Shown: piece after piece, positions 9,006-19,547 of the stretch
Position numbering within the stretch: the stretch's first letter is position 1
Layout: the number at the start of each line of letters is the position of its first letter
Origin: Thermoplasma acidophilum DSM 1728
GTDB taxonomy: Archaea > Thermoplasmatota > Thermoplasmata > Thermoplasmatales > Thermoplasmataceae
Assembly: GCF_000195915.1 (NCBI RefSeq)
Contig: NC_002578.1
Span: forward strand, 987,644 to 1,051,643
Reading direction: 5' to 3'
DNA: 64,000 nt
The notes under the pieces: generated by a model
Seen by the model: the letters and a program-made list of their open reading frames with translations, nothing else
Told to the model about the DNA's origin: nothing
The model's database searches: none
Translations under genes and position numbers: made by a program

Positions 9006-9995
9006 ATGGAATCGATATCCTATCTGATCCCACGCAGAAAAGCGGACGAAGTGATAAAGTACCTAATGAGGTCAGGCAGGATAAGGAAAGATCTGAAGAT
9101 AAAGAAGGTCGGAGAATTCATAGCTGTTCCTGTGAATGGGGAGGATCCAGCCATTGAGTTCAACGTCGCCCATCTTGACTTTGAGGAGAGAAGGCAAGAA
9201 AATATAAAGGAGATGATGAAGGATCTATTATCCAAAGAATACGGGTACCATGGCAATGTACCGGATAGATGGGTCAGATACGGCAATGCCCTATTTCTTA
9301 ACAGTCCAATAGAGGAATGCGTATTCAAGGTGATGAAACGTTTCCTCGGCATAGAATCGGTGTACGTTTATCACGGTATAGCGGGATCGGAGAGGATACC
9401 CGTGGTGGAATTCCTCTACGGCAGGAGAGGCGAAGTAATCCATATTGAAAATGGAATCAGGTTCAAATTCGATCCGGAGAAGATAATGTTTTCGCCCGGC
9501 AATACCAACGAAAGAACGAGGATGCGATACATGACTTTTGAGGGAGAGACTGTACTCGATATGTTCAGTGGCATTGGATACTTCGCACTGCCTGTTGCTA
9601 AATATGGAAACCCAATGAGAATATTTGCATGCGATATAAACCCAGATGCCATACATTACCTGAAAGAGAACGCTGTTATTAACGGAGTTGAAAATATCGT
9701 TGTTCCCATACTCGGCGATTCCAGGCTGTCCTGCCCTAAAGGCCCATTTGATTCCATAATAATGGGCAATTTTAAATCGCTGATGTTTCTTCCAGGTGCA
9801 CTCGAGAGATCAAAGAAGAATACACGGATAATACTGCATCATCTGGTATCTCAAGAGGATCTTGGCAGCTATAAATACAGTATAATGTCCTACACATCCT
9901 CATTGGGGTACCTAACCGCGGTTGAAGATTCGCATATCGTAAAATCATACGCTCCAAAGATGTTCCACGTTTCAACAACGCTGAGGATACTCTAG
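9006..9995 (+). CDS. taw2: tRNA-Phe aminocarboxypropyltransferase Taw2 (Trm5-related)
   Basis: 329 residues with a class I SAM-binding fold. The SAM motif is VLDMFSGIGYFALPVAKYG (about residues 181-199), followed by ACDINPDAIHYLKENAVINGV. The last motif reads IIMGNFKS instead of the NPPY-like motif of the m1G37 methyltransferase Trm5. That change is typical of TYW2/Taw2, which transfers the aminocarboxypropyl group of SAM to imG-14 during wyosine synthesis at position 37. A TATA-like element lies 28 nt upstream of the ATG. The alternative, a divergent Trm5, is less likely. Confidence 0.82.
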   Translation: MESISYLIPRRKADEVIKYLMRSGRIRKDLKIKKVGEFIAVPVNGEDPAIEFNVAHLDFEERRQENIKEMMKDLLSKEYGYHGNVPDRWVRYGNALFLNSPIEECVFKVMKRFLGIESVYVYHGIAGSERIPVVEFLYGRRGEVIHIENGIRFKFDPEKIMFSPGNTNERTRMRYMTFEGETVLDMFSGIGYFALPVAKYGNPMRIFACDINPDAIHYLKENAVINGVENIVVPILGDSRLSCPKGPFDSIIMGNFKSLMFLPGALERSKKNTRIILHHLVSQEDLGSYKYSIMSYTSSLGYLTAVEDSHIVKSYAPKMFHVSTTLRIL

Positions 9996-10118
9996 TATCC
10001 ATCCAGCGTTCTCCAAAGGATCTGGATAATATGATGCAGAACAATCTCAAACAAATCAAAAATTGAAGATTCCTTTCGATCAAAGAAAGGAACCGTCTCG
10101 GCTCTGATATCTTCAGGA

Positions 10119-10352
10119 TCACTTGGGAACTATACGGACAACGTTGCTGCCTCTAACAACAACGGTACCCAGTTTTCTTGAAACGTTCTCGCTGTTCTCG
10201 TCAACATCATCCAGCACCATGTTCATATATTCGTCAAATCCTGTGAGAACGCCTTCAAGAACTCTATTATCCTTCAGAAGCAAAGAAACCCTTTTATTAA
10301 CACTTTCCTCAAGCATCTTCATCGGCATCATCAAGACCATTTCACCCCTCAA
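10119..10352 (-). CDS. archaeal Sm-like RNA-binding protein (LSm/SmAP)
   Basis: 77 residues, the normal size of an archaeal Sm protein. The Sm1 motif is KRVSLLLKDNRVLEGVLTGF then EYMNMVLDDV; the Sm2 motif is VVVRGSNVVRIV. These proteins form heptameric rings that bind U-rich RNA. It is the last of three genes transcribed with csl4, overlapping the preceding coiled-coil gene by 4 bp. Grouping an Sm protein with the exosome subunit Csl4 suggests a shared role in RNA turnover. Confidence 0.93.
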   Translation of the reverse strand: MRGEMVLMMPMKMLEESVNKRVSLLLKDNRVLEGVLTGFDEYMNMVLDDVDENSENVSRKLGTVVVRGSNVVRIVPK

Positions 10353-10513
10353 TTGTATTCATCATCATCAAAGTTATCCTCACGGCTCATTATAACCTGT
10401 ATAAGGCCACGGAGGACTTCTTTCACATCATCCAGCTCCTTCCTCATATTCTTTACTTCCCTGTTCAGCGCCTCAACATCCTTTGCCTTCTCATTACCTA
10501 CATATTTCATCAT
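10349..10513 (-). CDS. small acidic coiled-coil protein between csl4 and LSm
   Basis: 54 residues from the ATG at 10513. The sequence is a continuous amphipathic helix (DVEALNREVKNMRKELDDVKEVLRGLIQVI) with an acidic tail DNFDDDEYN, so a coiled coil is likely. I chose 10513 because AAGGGGG lies immediately upstream, after the csl4 stop. The open frame extends to 10561, but that start would sit inside csl4. I do not recognise the family. Its position suggests it bridges or partners the RNA-processing proteins on either side. Confidence 0.78.
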   Translation of the reverse strand: MMKYVGNEKAKDVEALNREVKNMRKELDDVKEVLRGLIQVIMSREDNFDDDEYN

Positions 10514-10523
10514 CAAAACCCCC

Positions 10524-11138
10524 TTAATTCTGCCTACGGGCCTCGCTATGGCTACTTCCATGGGTTATCCTGTTTTCATAATTGAATATATCTACGCTGC
10601 CATAGTCGTCTGCAATTTTCCGTATTTCAGTGCGCTGGCAGTTTTCACAGTATAATGTTATGTTCTTTTTCACAAGCGGTTGCCTGCATCTGGAGCACAC
10701 AGCGCTTATAACACCGTAGTGGTTGCCATTTATGGATATTTCAGGCATATCACCAGTTCGTACCACATATCCCCTTATCAGATCACCTACTGCAACGAAA
10801 TCTGACTGTGGCCTCCTAGACATGCCAAAGGAAAGCTGCATCTCCTCATCTACTTCTTTCAGGCCAGTTCCCCTCTGAAATACCCCTACAACCCTTACGA
10901 TGTACCTGTGAGCGTCGTTCTTGATAACCTGCCCGTATACAACATCGCCCTTCCTGAGGAAAAACTCCTTCTTTCCCGTATCTACAGATATCATTAAGTT
11001 TATATCATCCCGCACTATGTTTCCGAACTTTGTCGCTACTATCTCCCCATTCTTCTCCTCTGTATTCCTTCCTGGCAGATACTCCTCAGTTGTGGCGATT
11101 ATGTCTCCGGGAAAAGCAACTTTTTTATCTCCTTCCAT
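10524..11138 (-). CDS. csl4: exosome RNA-binding subunit Csl4
   Basis: 204 residues in the Csl4 layout: an N-terminal beta domain (FPGDIIATTEEYLPGRNT), a central S1 domain (KGDVVYGQVIKNDAHRYIVRVVGV ... VGDLIRGYVVRTGD), and a C-terminal zinc ribbon with C-x2-C ... C-x2-C (CSRCRQP, CENCQR). Csl4 caps the archaeal Rrp41/Rrp42 exosome and helps recruit RNA. It is the first gene of a three-gene operon. A TATA-like CTTAAATATG lies about 60 nt upstream, leaving a short leader with AAAGG before the ATG. Confidence 0.93.
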   Translation of the reverse strand: MEGDKKVAFPGDIIATTEEYLPGRNTEEKNGEIVATKFGNIVRDDINLMISVDTGKKEFFLRKGDVVYGQVIKNDAHRYIVRVVGVFQRGTGLKEVDEEMQLSFGMSRRPQSDFVAVGDLIRGYVVRTGDMPEISINGNHYGVISAVCSRCRQPLVKKNITLYCENCQRTEIRKIADDYGSVDIFNYENRITHGSSHSEARRQN

Positions 11139-11220
11139 GTGTATTCCTTTGCATACGTTGGCCTTTACGGCTATATCGACATATAATCATACATATTTAA
11201 GTTTTTTTCCAGTGAAAACG

Positions 11221-11255
11221 GAGGAAAGTCCAGATCCTAAATTCCATCCGGCTTA
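11221..11255 (+). other. short segment resembling two conserved ends of RNase P RNA
   Basis: GAGGAAAGTCC (11221-11231) matches the conserved region I core of RNase P RNA, and CCGGCTTA (11248-11255) resembles its 3' conserved end. The two are only 16 nt apart, where a functional RNA needs some 200-300 nt between them. The gap between csl4 and the HTH gene is too short for a complete RNase P RNA. It is a relic or a coincidence; I do not call an RNA gene. Confidence 0.2.
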
Positions 11256-11384
11256 ATGCCAAGTTCATCAAAGTGGAAATATCTTCTAATACGATTTTCG
11301 ATAAACCGAAAGAAATATCAATTTCGTGAATTTTCATACGGCTTCAATAAAAGTTAAATCATTTTTTAGTATATCCTGAATATT

Positions 11385-12906
<1,522 letters not shown>

Positions 12907-12907
<1 letters not shown>

Positions 12908-13680
12908 TGCATGGTAGCGAAATGACGAATTATGCATTCAAATTTGGCTATGAGGGGTCCTATTTTACAGGGTTTCAGAGGGGGAATGGCGATCACAGCG
13001 TTGAAGATACTATCATTGATACGCTCAAGGCAAGCGGTTTCGACTACGCTATAAAAGCTGCGGCTAGAACTGATAGATACGTGTCAGCGCTTTCCAATGT
13101 CTTCAGTCTTGAGACAGGGAGATCTCCTGAGGCCGTGGCAGGCCTGATAAATTCAAGAATCGATCATATATACGTGCACTCCTATGCAGAGGTTCCAGAC
13201 GATTTCAACCCAAGGCACTGCACCTTCAAAACCTACAGATACTATATATTGCGACAGGATTTAGATTGCATATCATTGGATATCAATCTGGGTAAATTCA
13301 TCGGAACGCATGACTTCAGAAGGTTCGTGCGAGCAGACAGCAGGAACACTGTACGCACTATAATAAACGCTAGCTGCAAAAATGATAACGGTTTGCTCTA
13401 TCTAGAATTCTCTGCTAGAAGTTTTCTATGGAATCAAATCAGGACCATGGTGGCCTTCATTCTGGACAATATCGGTGTGGAAACCGATCCGTTTTCCACA
13501 TCTGAACGATATCCAAGGGTCGCGAGAGCACAGAACCTTCTGCTATGGGATATATATTATGATGGGATCGAGTTTAGGAAGGTGAAAAAAATTCCAAAGA
13601 AAATGCAGGGTGTATATGAAAACTCAATCATGAATTATATCCTTGCCGAGAATCTGATGCATAGATTTGGAATTGCGTAA
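12907..13680 (+). CDS. truA: tRNA pseudouridine synthase TruA
   Basis: 257 residues. The catalytic motif AARTDRYVSA is near residue 55-64 and contains the nucleophilic Asp. FNPRHCTFKTYRYYI and FLWNQIRTMVAF are further TruA-family signatures. TruA converts U38-U40 of the anticodon stem to pseudouridine. The first ATG overlaps the trm56 stop; an internal ATG at residue 6 is also possible. It is the third gene of the HTH/Trm56-HD/TruA operon, two of whose products modify tRNA. Confidence 0.92.
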
Positions 13681-13755
13681 AGCACATGCGATCAAGATTT
13701 ATGCACTATTTCGGAATGCTATAATTTTATAAGTAACATCCATTTCCCTACCCAG

Positions 13756-14844
13756 ATGGACTACAAGCCAAAGGCCTACAGCATAATATTTGCAAGGTCG
13801 TTATACGCGCTCAATTGGTTTGACATCGCTCCCGCGCTTAAGTATATCTCCATTGACCTGAACATAAACGTCATAAAGATCGGACTTGTTACGACCTCGT
13901 TTTACATAGGTCTGGCGCTTTTTCAGCTTGTAGGCGGATCGCTCGCACACCGCATAGGGAACCTCGTTGTCTCGGTAACAGGGCTCACGATATTGGGCCT
14001 GGCGGGCATATTCTCAGGCCTTTCTGGCAATTTCATAGAGCTTTCGGTTTCAAGGTTCATGGCTGGGGCCGGATCCGCGCTCTTCTTTTCGCCCGCCCTA
14101 GGTATAATCTCAGATATAGTGCCCGTTGACAGGTATGGATCCTATGTGAGCGTATACAATGGGGCATTCAGTTTTGGAGCTGGAACCGGCATCTTTGCAT
14201 TCGGCTATCTCGATACTGTCTCTGGATGGCGCATTTCACTGGTAATTGGTGGCGCATTGCTTCTGATAGCAGACCTAGCAATGTTTCTCATGATCAGGGG
14301 AGGCAACACAAAGGTAAGGAGACCGATGAAGGAACTCATAACTGCGGTGAAGAAACCAGAAATATGGATACTACCAGTTGTGACCGTTGGAAGCGCCATA
14401 TCTGAAACCATAATGGGACAGCTCTTCGTTTATTACCTTGAAGAATACAGACATTTTCCAGCAATTACGGCCTCGGCTGCCGGATCCTTCTTCCTATTTG
14501 TTGGTCTTCCTGGAGGATTCATATCGGCCTATATAATCAGGAGATACAGCAAGAAGATCCAGGTAGCGTCGTTGCTTGCGGTCATGGGCCTCATATTCTT
14601 CCTAGTACCATTCGAGGTGAATATCATTGAAATACTGACCACACTCTTCGCCTTCAGTGTGCTATCCATATATGGATTTTCTTACCTGTACATGGAGGCC
14701 AGCATGATAAACAAATCTGCTGTGTCCTTCTCACTTTCAATAGTCAATTTTGTACAGATGATGATAAGTTCAGCTATACCATATCTCTATACATATGCAA
14801 TATACAGCATATCGATAATGCTGGCTGGTATCTGCTGGGCGTAA
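13756..14844 (+). CDS. major facilitator superfamily transporter, C-terminus frameshifted
   Basis: 362 residues in the open frame, with about eleven membrane helices and the MFS loop motif GGSLAHRIGN (motif A-like) after helix 2. A TATA element (TTTTATAAG) lies about 28 nt before the ATG. The frame closes at 14844 within the last helix. In the -1 frame the coding continues as WYLLGVISLVPALFLIRLK and a short polar tail to the TAA at 14910-14912, exactly what a twelfth helix and cytoplasmic end should look like. A single missing base near 14822 would explain this. Substrate unknown. Confidence 0.85.
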   Translation: MDYKPKAYSIIFARSLYALNWFDIAPALKYISIDLNINVIKIGLVTTSFYIGLALFQLVGGSLAHRIGNLVVSVTGLTILGLAGIFSGLSGNFIELSVSRFMAGAGSALFFSPALGIISDIVPVDRYGSYVSVYNGAFSFGAGTGIFAFGYLDTVSGWRISLVIGGALLLIADLAMFLMIRGGNTKVRRPMKELITAVKKPEIWILPVVTVGSAISETIMGQLFVYYLEEYRHFPAITASAAGSFFLFVGLPGGFISAYIIRRYSKKIQVASLLAVMGLIFFLVPFEVNIIEILTTLFAFSVLSIYGFSYLYMEASMINKSAVSFSLSIVNFVQMMISSAIPYLYTYAIYSISIMLAGICWA

Positions 14845-14940
14845 TATCGCTCGTGCCTGCACTATTTCTGATAAGGCTAAAGATGCCTGATCATTCGAAG
14901 GCTAAAGCTTAAACATATGCACAACAACATATCGTAAAAA

Positions 14941-16140
14941 TTATGAGACAAGAACGTCCTCTAGAACGTCCCTGTCCATGAGTATGTGTGATATGAGGCA
15001 GAATTCATCTGGCCTGTGTGCATTTTCCTCTATGGTGGTGAACCACACCACCGCTGGTATGTCAAGCCTTCTGAAGAAAGCTGCGCATGTACCGCCTCCT
15101 ATTCCGATTGCCTTTGGTGTCTTTCCCCTCTTCTTCTTTATTGATTCCATCAGCCTAACGACAACCTCAGAATCCTCAGGAGTCTTCTTCGGTGCCTGCT
15201 CCTTCTGCACCAGATCGTACGATATCCTGGCCTGGCTGTGGGCCTGGAAGTCGGATATGGCTTCATCAACTGTCTTCAGAACATCGTCCAGGCTGTACTG
15301 CGGCAGAACCCTGCAATCGAAGTAGAAGGTGTCTGTCCCTGGTATCGTGTTCACGTTATCCACGTTTTTTTCGTGCTTCGTCGGTTCAAACGTTGAGTAA
15401 GGAACGTTGTAAAGATCGTCCTTTACGGTGAACTTCTCGTGCAGCCTGCGGTCAAGATCGATCATGAATTTGGAACCTTCTCTGAAGGCGTTTATCGCAT
15501 TGACAGGCATGCTGGCGTGCCACTGCTTTCCCTTCACGCTGAAGCGGATCCAGAGTATGCTCTTCTCCGCAATCTCTATGGTCATTCCATCCTCGCTTCC
15601 TGCGTCCGGAACAATTATGAGATCGGATTTTCTGAATATGTCCTTCTCAAGCAGATACTGGATTCCGTATTTGCTTCCCATCTCCTCGTCCGCTACGAAT
15701 GCTACACCGAACTGCATCTTCTGTTTGAGGCCATTTTTCTTGATATCCCTTAGGATTAATAGAGCAGTGAACACCGCCTGACCGTCGTCCTCGGTTCCTC
15801 TGCCATACATGCGGTCTCCCTCTACCGTCACATCGAACGGTGGCTTTGTCCAAAGTGCAGGATCTCCGACCGGAACGGTATCTATATGCGCAACGAGCCA
15901 GAGAACCTTTTCACCCTTTCCTGCCCTGATCACAATGTTAGACCTGATCTTTCCATACTCATCCTTCATATCGTATCTCTGATAATCGTTATAGCCAAGC
16001 TCCCTGAGTATCTTCTCGATCTCATCTGCCCTATCCTTTTCACCTTCTCCACCTGAGGCCGGCGATATGGCGGGTATTCTTATGATCCTCCTTGCTACCT
16101 CAACTATGAAATCCCTATCAGGCATTGAAATAAGATCCAT
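14941..16140 (-). CDS. M20-family metallopeptidase/deacylase (ArgE/DapE-like)
   Basis: 399 residues. All metal-site elements are visible: VAHIDTVPVGD (His ligand), GRGTEDDGQA (bridging Asp), DEEMGSKYG (catalytic Glu pair), DAGSEDG, and the C-terminal ENAHRPDEFC (His ligand). A lid domain lies between about 185 and 300 (FSVKGKQWHASMPVNAINA). M20 enzymes are dizinc aminopeptidases or N-acyl amino-acid deacylases; I cannot separate these here. T. acidophilum degrades peptides, so a scavenging peptidase is plausible. Confidence 0.9.
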   Translation of the reverse strand: MDLISMPDRDFIVEVARRIIRIPAISPASGGEGEKDRADEIEKILRELGYNDYQRYDMKDEYGKIRSNIVIRAGKGEKVLWLVAHIDTVPVGDPALWTKPPFDVTVEGDRMYGRGTEDDGQAVFTALLILRDIKKNGLKQKMQFGVAFVADEEMGSKYGIQYLLEKDIFRKSDLIIVPDAGSEDGMTIEIAEKSILWIRFSVKGKQWHASMPVNAINAFREGSKFMIDLDRRLHEKFTVKDDLYNVPYSTFEPTKHEKNVDNVNTIPGTDTFYFDCRVLPQYSLDDVLKTVDEAISDFQAHSQARISYDLVQKEQAPKKTPEDSEVVVRLMESIKKKRGKTPKAIGIGGGTCAAFFRRLDIPAVVWFTTIEENAHRPDEFCLISHILMDRDVLEDVLVS

Positions 16141-16302
16141 GCTGGAGTATCACGGAAACACGTAAAAATTTTCTCTAAAAGAACAATTTTAGTTTGTTCA
16201 AATGCTGAGGCCATGATATGCGGGATGATCTGCGGGGAAAATGCGTTGCTATTGCCGATAAGATCCAGCAAAATTTTAACCTTGCTTTGTGTTGCCTCTG
16301 TA

Positions 16303-16890
16303 ATGTTTCGAAGGCCGGAGTATGCCTACATATACAGAGGCGTAAGCGTCATGGTTGCTTTAACGATACTGGCCGATATAGTCCGATCTTTCGTTCGATT
16401 TTACTCTCCATTCTCGGCTCTGGATCTTATAACATTCTACATTAACGCGTTCACACTTGGCATACTCTTCGCATTACTCATAACGTATGGTTTCCTCGAG
16501 GGTTCAAGATCCATAGAATTATCAGCATTCCTTCTTCTGGCATACTTTGTTCTGGATTATTCAAGATCCCTGATAACGCTCCGCGCTGATACATACGGTG
16601 CAGCACTTTATGGTTTTATGATACTCATACTCCCGATAATATCAAGGACACTTGCGCTGTTCTACTACAGAAATATTCTTACAAGATTCCTCACGGTCGT
16701 ATTCTTCTTCATGGGGGCGGCATCTGCTCTCCTGGCATATAACGGATTGATATTGATCCATCATCCAATGAGGCATGCGGAAGAACAGCTGCTGATTCTG
16801 TACCTGGTCGTCGCATTCATATCATCCGTGCTGGTATTCCATTACTCTAGATCGCAGGTCCTGCAGTACGAATCTCACCATGCATCGTGA
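16303..16890 (+). CDS. polytopic membrane protein of unknown function
   Basis: 195 residues from the ATG at 16303, with about six or seven hydrophobic helices and a short C-terminal tail ending QYESHHAS. The open frame extends to an ATG at 16213, but the extra 30 residues look unlike the rest, and a TATA-like AAAATTTTAA lies 28 nt before 16303. I favour the shorter form; the longer one would add one more hydrophobic segment. No family recognised. It converges on the HAD gene with a gap of 8 bp. Confidence 0.7.
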   Translation: MFRRPEYAYIYRGVSVMVALTILADIVRSFVRFYSPFSALDLITFYINAFTLGILFALLITYGFLEGSRSIELSAFLLLAYFVLDYSRSLITLRADTYGAALYGFMILILPIISRTLALFYYRNILTRFLTVVFFFMGAASALLAYNGLILIHHPMRHAEEQLLILYLVVAFISSVLVFHYSRSQVLQYESHHAS

Positions 16891-16898
16891 TTTGATCA

Positions 16899-17519
16899 TC
16901 AAATGTACGATAGAAGGTTTCTGATATTGTTTCCCAACGGGATCTCTCCGTGCCTTCCTTTTCCTCCAATTATGTATGCCTTTGAAGAATTGATGTGTAT
17001 CATCCCATTCTCCATGGAATCGCCGATGGATATTGTCTCATCCTTGGATATGTGGAGCATGGATTGGAGTGATTTCACAGCTATGTTCTTTCTTTCTGGT
17101 ATAACACGTATATAGCCCCATGGCTGCACGAACCCCCCCTCATCCGTTGCTATGACGTTGGAAAGGTTGTAATCTATCTGCATATACTCGTTAAGAATAT
17201 CGCAGAGCCAGGATATTCCACCAGAAACTACGGCGGTGATCAATCCCCTCTCCTTCAGGCCGTTGACAACCTCGGATGACCCGTCCCTCAATTTAATGTC
17301 ACGGAGTATGCCGGCTATGTCATCCTTCTTCAACCGTGGATGCATCCGGAGCCATGCGAGTACATCGCTCCTGAAGAATTCCTCATATGATATGAAGCCG
17401 TTTCTGTACAGCCTGAAGTTCATGTGGTTGTCCGTATGAAGCCTCCTGTGGACATACTCCCAGCTGCTGGGTTCATCAGTCAGCGTACCATCCATATCGA
17501 ATATAGCTAGCTTGATCAT
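16899..17519 (-). CDS. HAD-superfamily phosphatase (SerB-like)
   Basis: 206 residues from the ATG at 17519, chosen because GGAGAGGAG lies immediately upstream; the frame opens at 17537. Motif I is FDMDGTLTD, with the nucleophilic Asp in the first ten residues. Motif II is VVSGG (about residue 110), and motif IV is GDSMENG near residue 170. The helical cap between motifs I and II resembles phosphoserine phosphatase. Substrate unknown: phosphoserine or a sugar phosphate are both possible. Confidence 0.86.
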   Translation of the reverse strand: MIKLAIFDMDGTLTDEPSSWEYVHRRLHTDNHMNFRLYRNGFISYEEFFRSDVLAWLRMHPRLKKDDIAGILRDIKLRDGSSEVVNGLKERGLITAVVSGGISWLCDILNEYMQIDYNLSNVIATDEGGFVQPWGYIRVIPERKNIAVKSLQSMLHISKDETISIGDSMENGMIHINSSKAYIIGGKGRHGEIPLGNNIRNLLSYI

Positions 17520-17633
17520 TCTCCTCTCCTTCCTCAAGCATTAAATGTGTATCAATCAGGGCGATGACAATAATGCATGCAAAGCATGTGATAAAAGGAA
17601 ATTGCTATCCTGAGCTCCGACCCAGGAATTGCT

Positions 17634-19022
17634 TCAGTAGGATCTAGAGAAAACGGCCATTTTACCGTTTTTTCCGCATACAACGCACTTCCCTGTCTCA
17701 CTGGAATCCACCATAAATCCAAGTACCGACTTCTCCGTCTCAGCCTCTATCTTGTCGGAACATTCCTTCGAACCACACCAGAATGCGGTTATAAGGCCAT
17801 CCCTGTTGAATTCTTCAAGTTTCGTTGCCCTGAAAACATGATCCTTGAAGACCTTCTGAGCATTCTCCATCATCTTTTCCCTTATCCTGATCAGCGTGTC
17901 CGGAACTTCGTATATGAGCTTAGATCTCTCGATAGTAAGCTTTCCCTGAATGTTTCTCATCGAAATGGTGAGCGTCCTGTTCTTTACCTCCCTTTCGCCT
18001 ATCTCTATCCTAAGTGGGACGCCCCTCATCTCCCAGTCGTTGAACTTGTAGCCTGGGGTGTAGTTCTCCCTATCGTCAACCTTGACCCTTATATTTATGC
18101 TATTAAGCGTATTTTCAACGTCCCTAGCGTATTCCATAACGCCTGCGCCGGGTATGGGTATTATGATCACCTGTATCGGAGCAACATCTGGAGGCAGCAC
18201 CAGGCCCTTGTCATCACCATGGATGCCTATTATGGCTGCAAGAAGCCTCTCACTCATACCATAAGTCGTCTGATGCGCGTAGTCAAATGTTCCATCCTCC
18301 TTAAGATACTTTATATCATAGTTTTTGGAGAAGTTTGTTCCGTACTGGTGTATGGTTCCGATCTGCAGGGATCTGCCTGATGGAAGAACGGTGTCGAAGG
18401 CTATCGTGTACATTGCCCCTGGAAACTTGTCCCAGTCTGGCCTCTGGTCATAGAAATATGGCAGGCAGAGCAGGCTGGAGATCTCCCTCCATATCTCCTT
18501 GTACTGATCCATCTGAGCTTCAGCATCTTCGTAGGTTGCATGCGCCGTATGGGCCTCGAAGAAATGTATTTCGCGTATACGTATGAATGATCTCGTATGT
18601 TTAGTCTCGTATCTGTAAACGCTCACTATCTGGTATATCTTTAACGGAAGATCGGCGTGCGATCTTATCCAAAGAGAGAACATTGGGTACATAGCAGATT
18701 CGCTTGTCGGCCTCAGCGCCAGCTCCTCTTCTAGTTTTTCCTTGCCTCCCTTTGTCACCCAGTAGATCTCGTTTTCAAAGCCCCTTATGTGCTCGAACTC
18801 CACCTCAAGCATGCTTCTACCTATGAGTATCGGGAAATTCACTTCCTGGAAATTTCTCTTGTCAACGGCCCTCCTTACAATTGAATCGATGAGACTCATT
18901 ATCTTCCAGCCATAGGGCAACCACACGTTCATGCCCTTGACCGGATATCTCTTGTCACTGAGCTCAGCAAGCGTGATTATTTCATTGTACCATTCGCTGA
19001 AATTCTCCTTTTTGTTCTCCAT
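17634..19022 (-). CDS. proS: prolyl-tRNA synthetase (archaeal/eukaryotic type)
   Basis: 462 residues. Class II motif 2 elements RPTSESAMYPMFSLWI and RYETKHTRSFIRIREIHFFEAHTAHAT are present, followed by an anticodon-binding domain (about 280-380) and the C-terminal zinc-binding extension of the archaeal/eukaryotic type, ending in a tyrosine. Cysteines occur as CGSKEC and CVVCGK. A TTTAAATAT TATA box is about 27 nt before the ATG, so the mRNA is likely leaderless. Confidence 0.97.
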   Translation of the reverse strand: MENKKENFSEWYNEIITLAELSDKRYPVKGMNVWLPYGWKIMSLIDSIVRRAVDKRNFQEVNFPILIGRSMLEVEFEHIRGFENEIYWVTKGGKEKLEEELALRPTSESAMYPMFSLWIRSHADLPLKIYQIVSVYRYETKHTRSFIRIREIHFFEAHTAHATYEDAEAQMDQYKEIWREISSLLCLPYFYDQRPDWDKFPGAMYTIAFDTVLPSGRSLQIGTIHQYGTNFSKNYDIKYLKEDGTFDYAHQTTYGMSERLLAAIIGIHGDDKGLVLPPDVAPIQVIIIPIPGAGVMEYARDVENTLNSINIRVKVDDRENYTPGYKFNDWEMRGVPLRIEIGEREVKNRTLTISMRNIQGKLTIERSKLIYEVPDTLIRIREKMMENAQKVFKDHVFRATKLEEFNRDGLITAFWCGSKECSDKIEAETEKSVLGFMVDSSETGKCVVCGKNGKMAVFSRSY

Positions 19023-19214
19023 TTTGCTTAGAATTTAAGAACGATATTTAAATTTCTTCGTATCAAAGCTTCCTTTTTGATGGCTATCATTACGATCCTG
19101 ATCGGTGAATCGATACTTGCCATGATCATCACCTCTTAATCATTCCAGGAGAAGATCTAAAATAAGGATGAAGCCGGTCGCATCCATTTTCCATTTTGCA
19201 CATCGGCACAAATT

Positions 19215-19547
19215 TCATTTATCCGTTATTTTGAATTCTTTTATCACCGCTCCAGGCCCGAATTTCACATAGAATCTTAGTCGATCCTCTCCATTCTTAA
19301 GGAGAACATTCCTTCCGAGCTGATAGTTTCCATCTATATGCAGTTCGTCCACATTATGCCTCGCCGTATGCTTGAATGCTTCGTCCATCATGTTCATGAA
19401 TTCGGCCGCGCAGATGTCGCAGCAGAAGAATAGATCTTCGCCAAGAAAATCAGCATGGTAGTCTCCCCATGTTGCGCCACAGAGTGCACAACCTTTCGAT
19501 TTGCTTCCTGCCTCCCTGCCATTGACCACTATGTTCACTTCACTCAC
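19215..19547 (-). CDS. small TRASH-like zinc-binding protein
   Basis: 110 residues. Cysteines at C20-x2-C23 and C43-x2-C46 (plus C42) form a treble-clef/TRASH-like metal site, followed by a helix and a beta-rich half. From memory it resembles T. acidophilum TA0938, a structural-genomics target. The start is GTG at 19547, overlapping the end of the preceding oxygenase-like gene by 8 bp, so the two are translationally coupled. TRASH-like domains bind metals and occur in metal trafficking and sensing, so a metal-delivery role to its partner is a reasonable guess. Confidence 0.8.
   Translation of the reverse strand: MSEVNIVVNGREAGSKSKGCALCGATWGDYHADFLGEDLFFCCDICAAEFMNMMDEAFKHTARHNVDELHIDGNYQLGRNVLLKNGEDRLRFYVKFGPGAVIKEFKITDK

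Noticed and set aside
15428-15781. Open frames opposite the M20 peptidase
   Set aside because: They are shadows of the peptidase codons; no start signals or recognisable protein features.
19035-19140. Short minus-strand frame with AAGAGGTG before ATG upstream of proS
   Set aside because: The 34-codon frame runs through the proS TATA box and transcript start, so it is unlikely to be translated.
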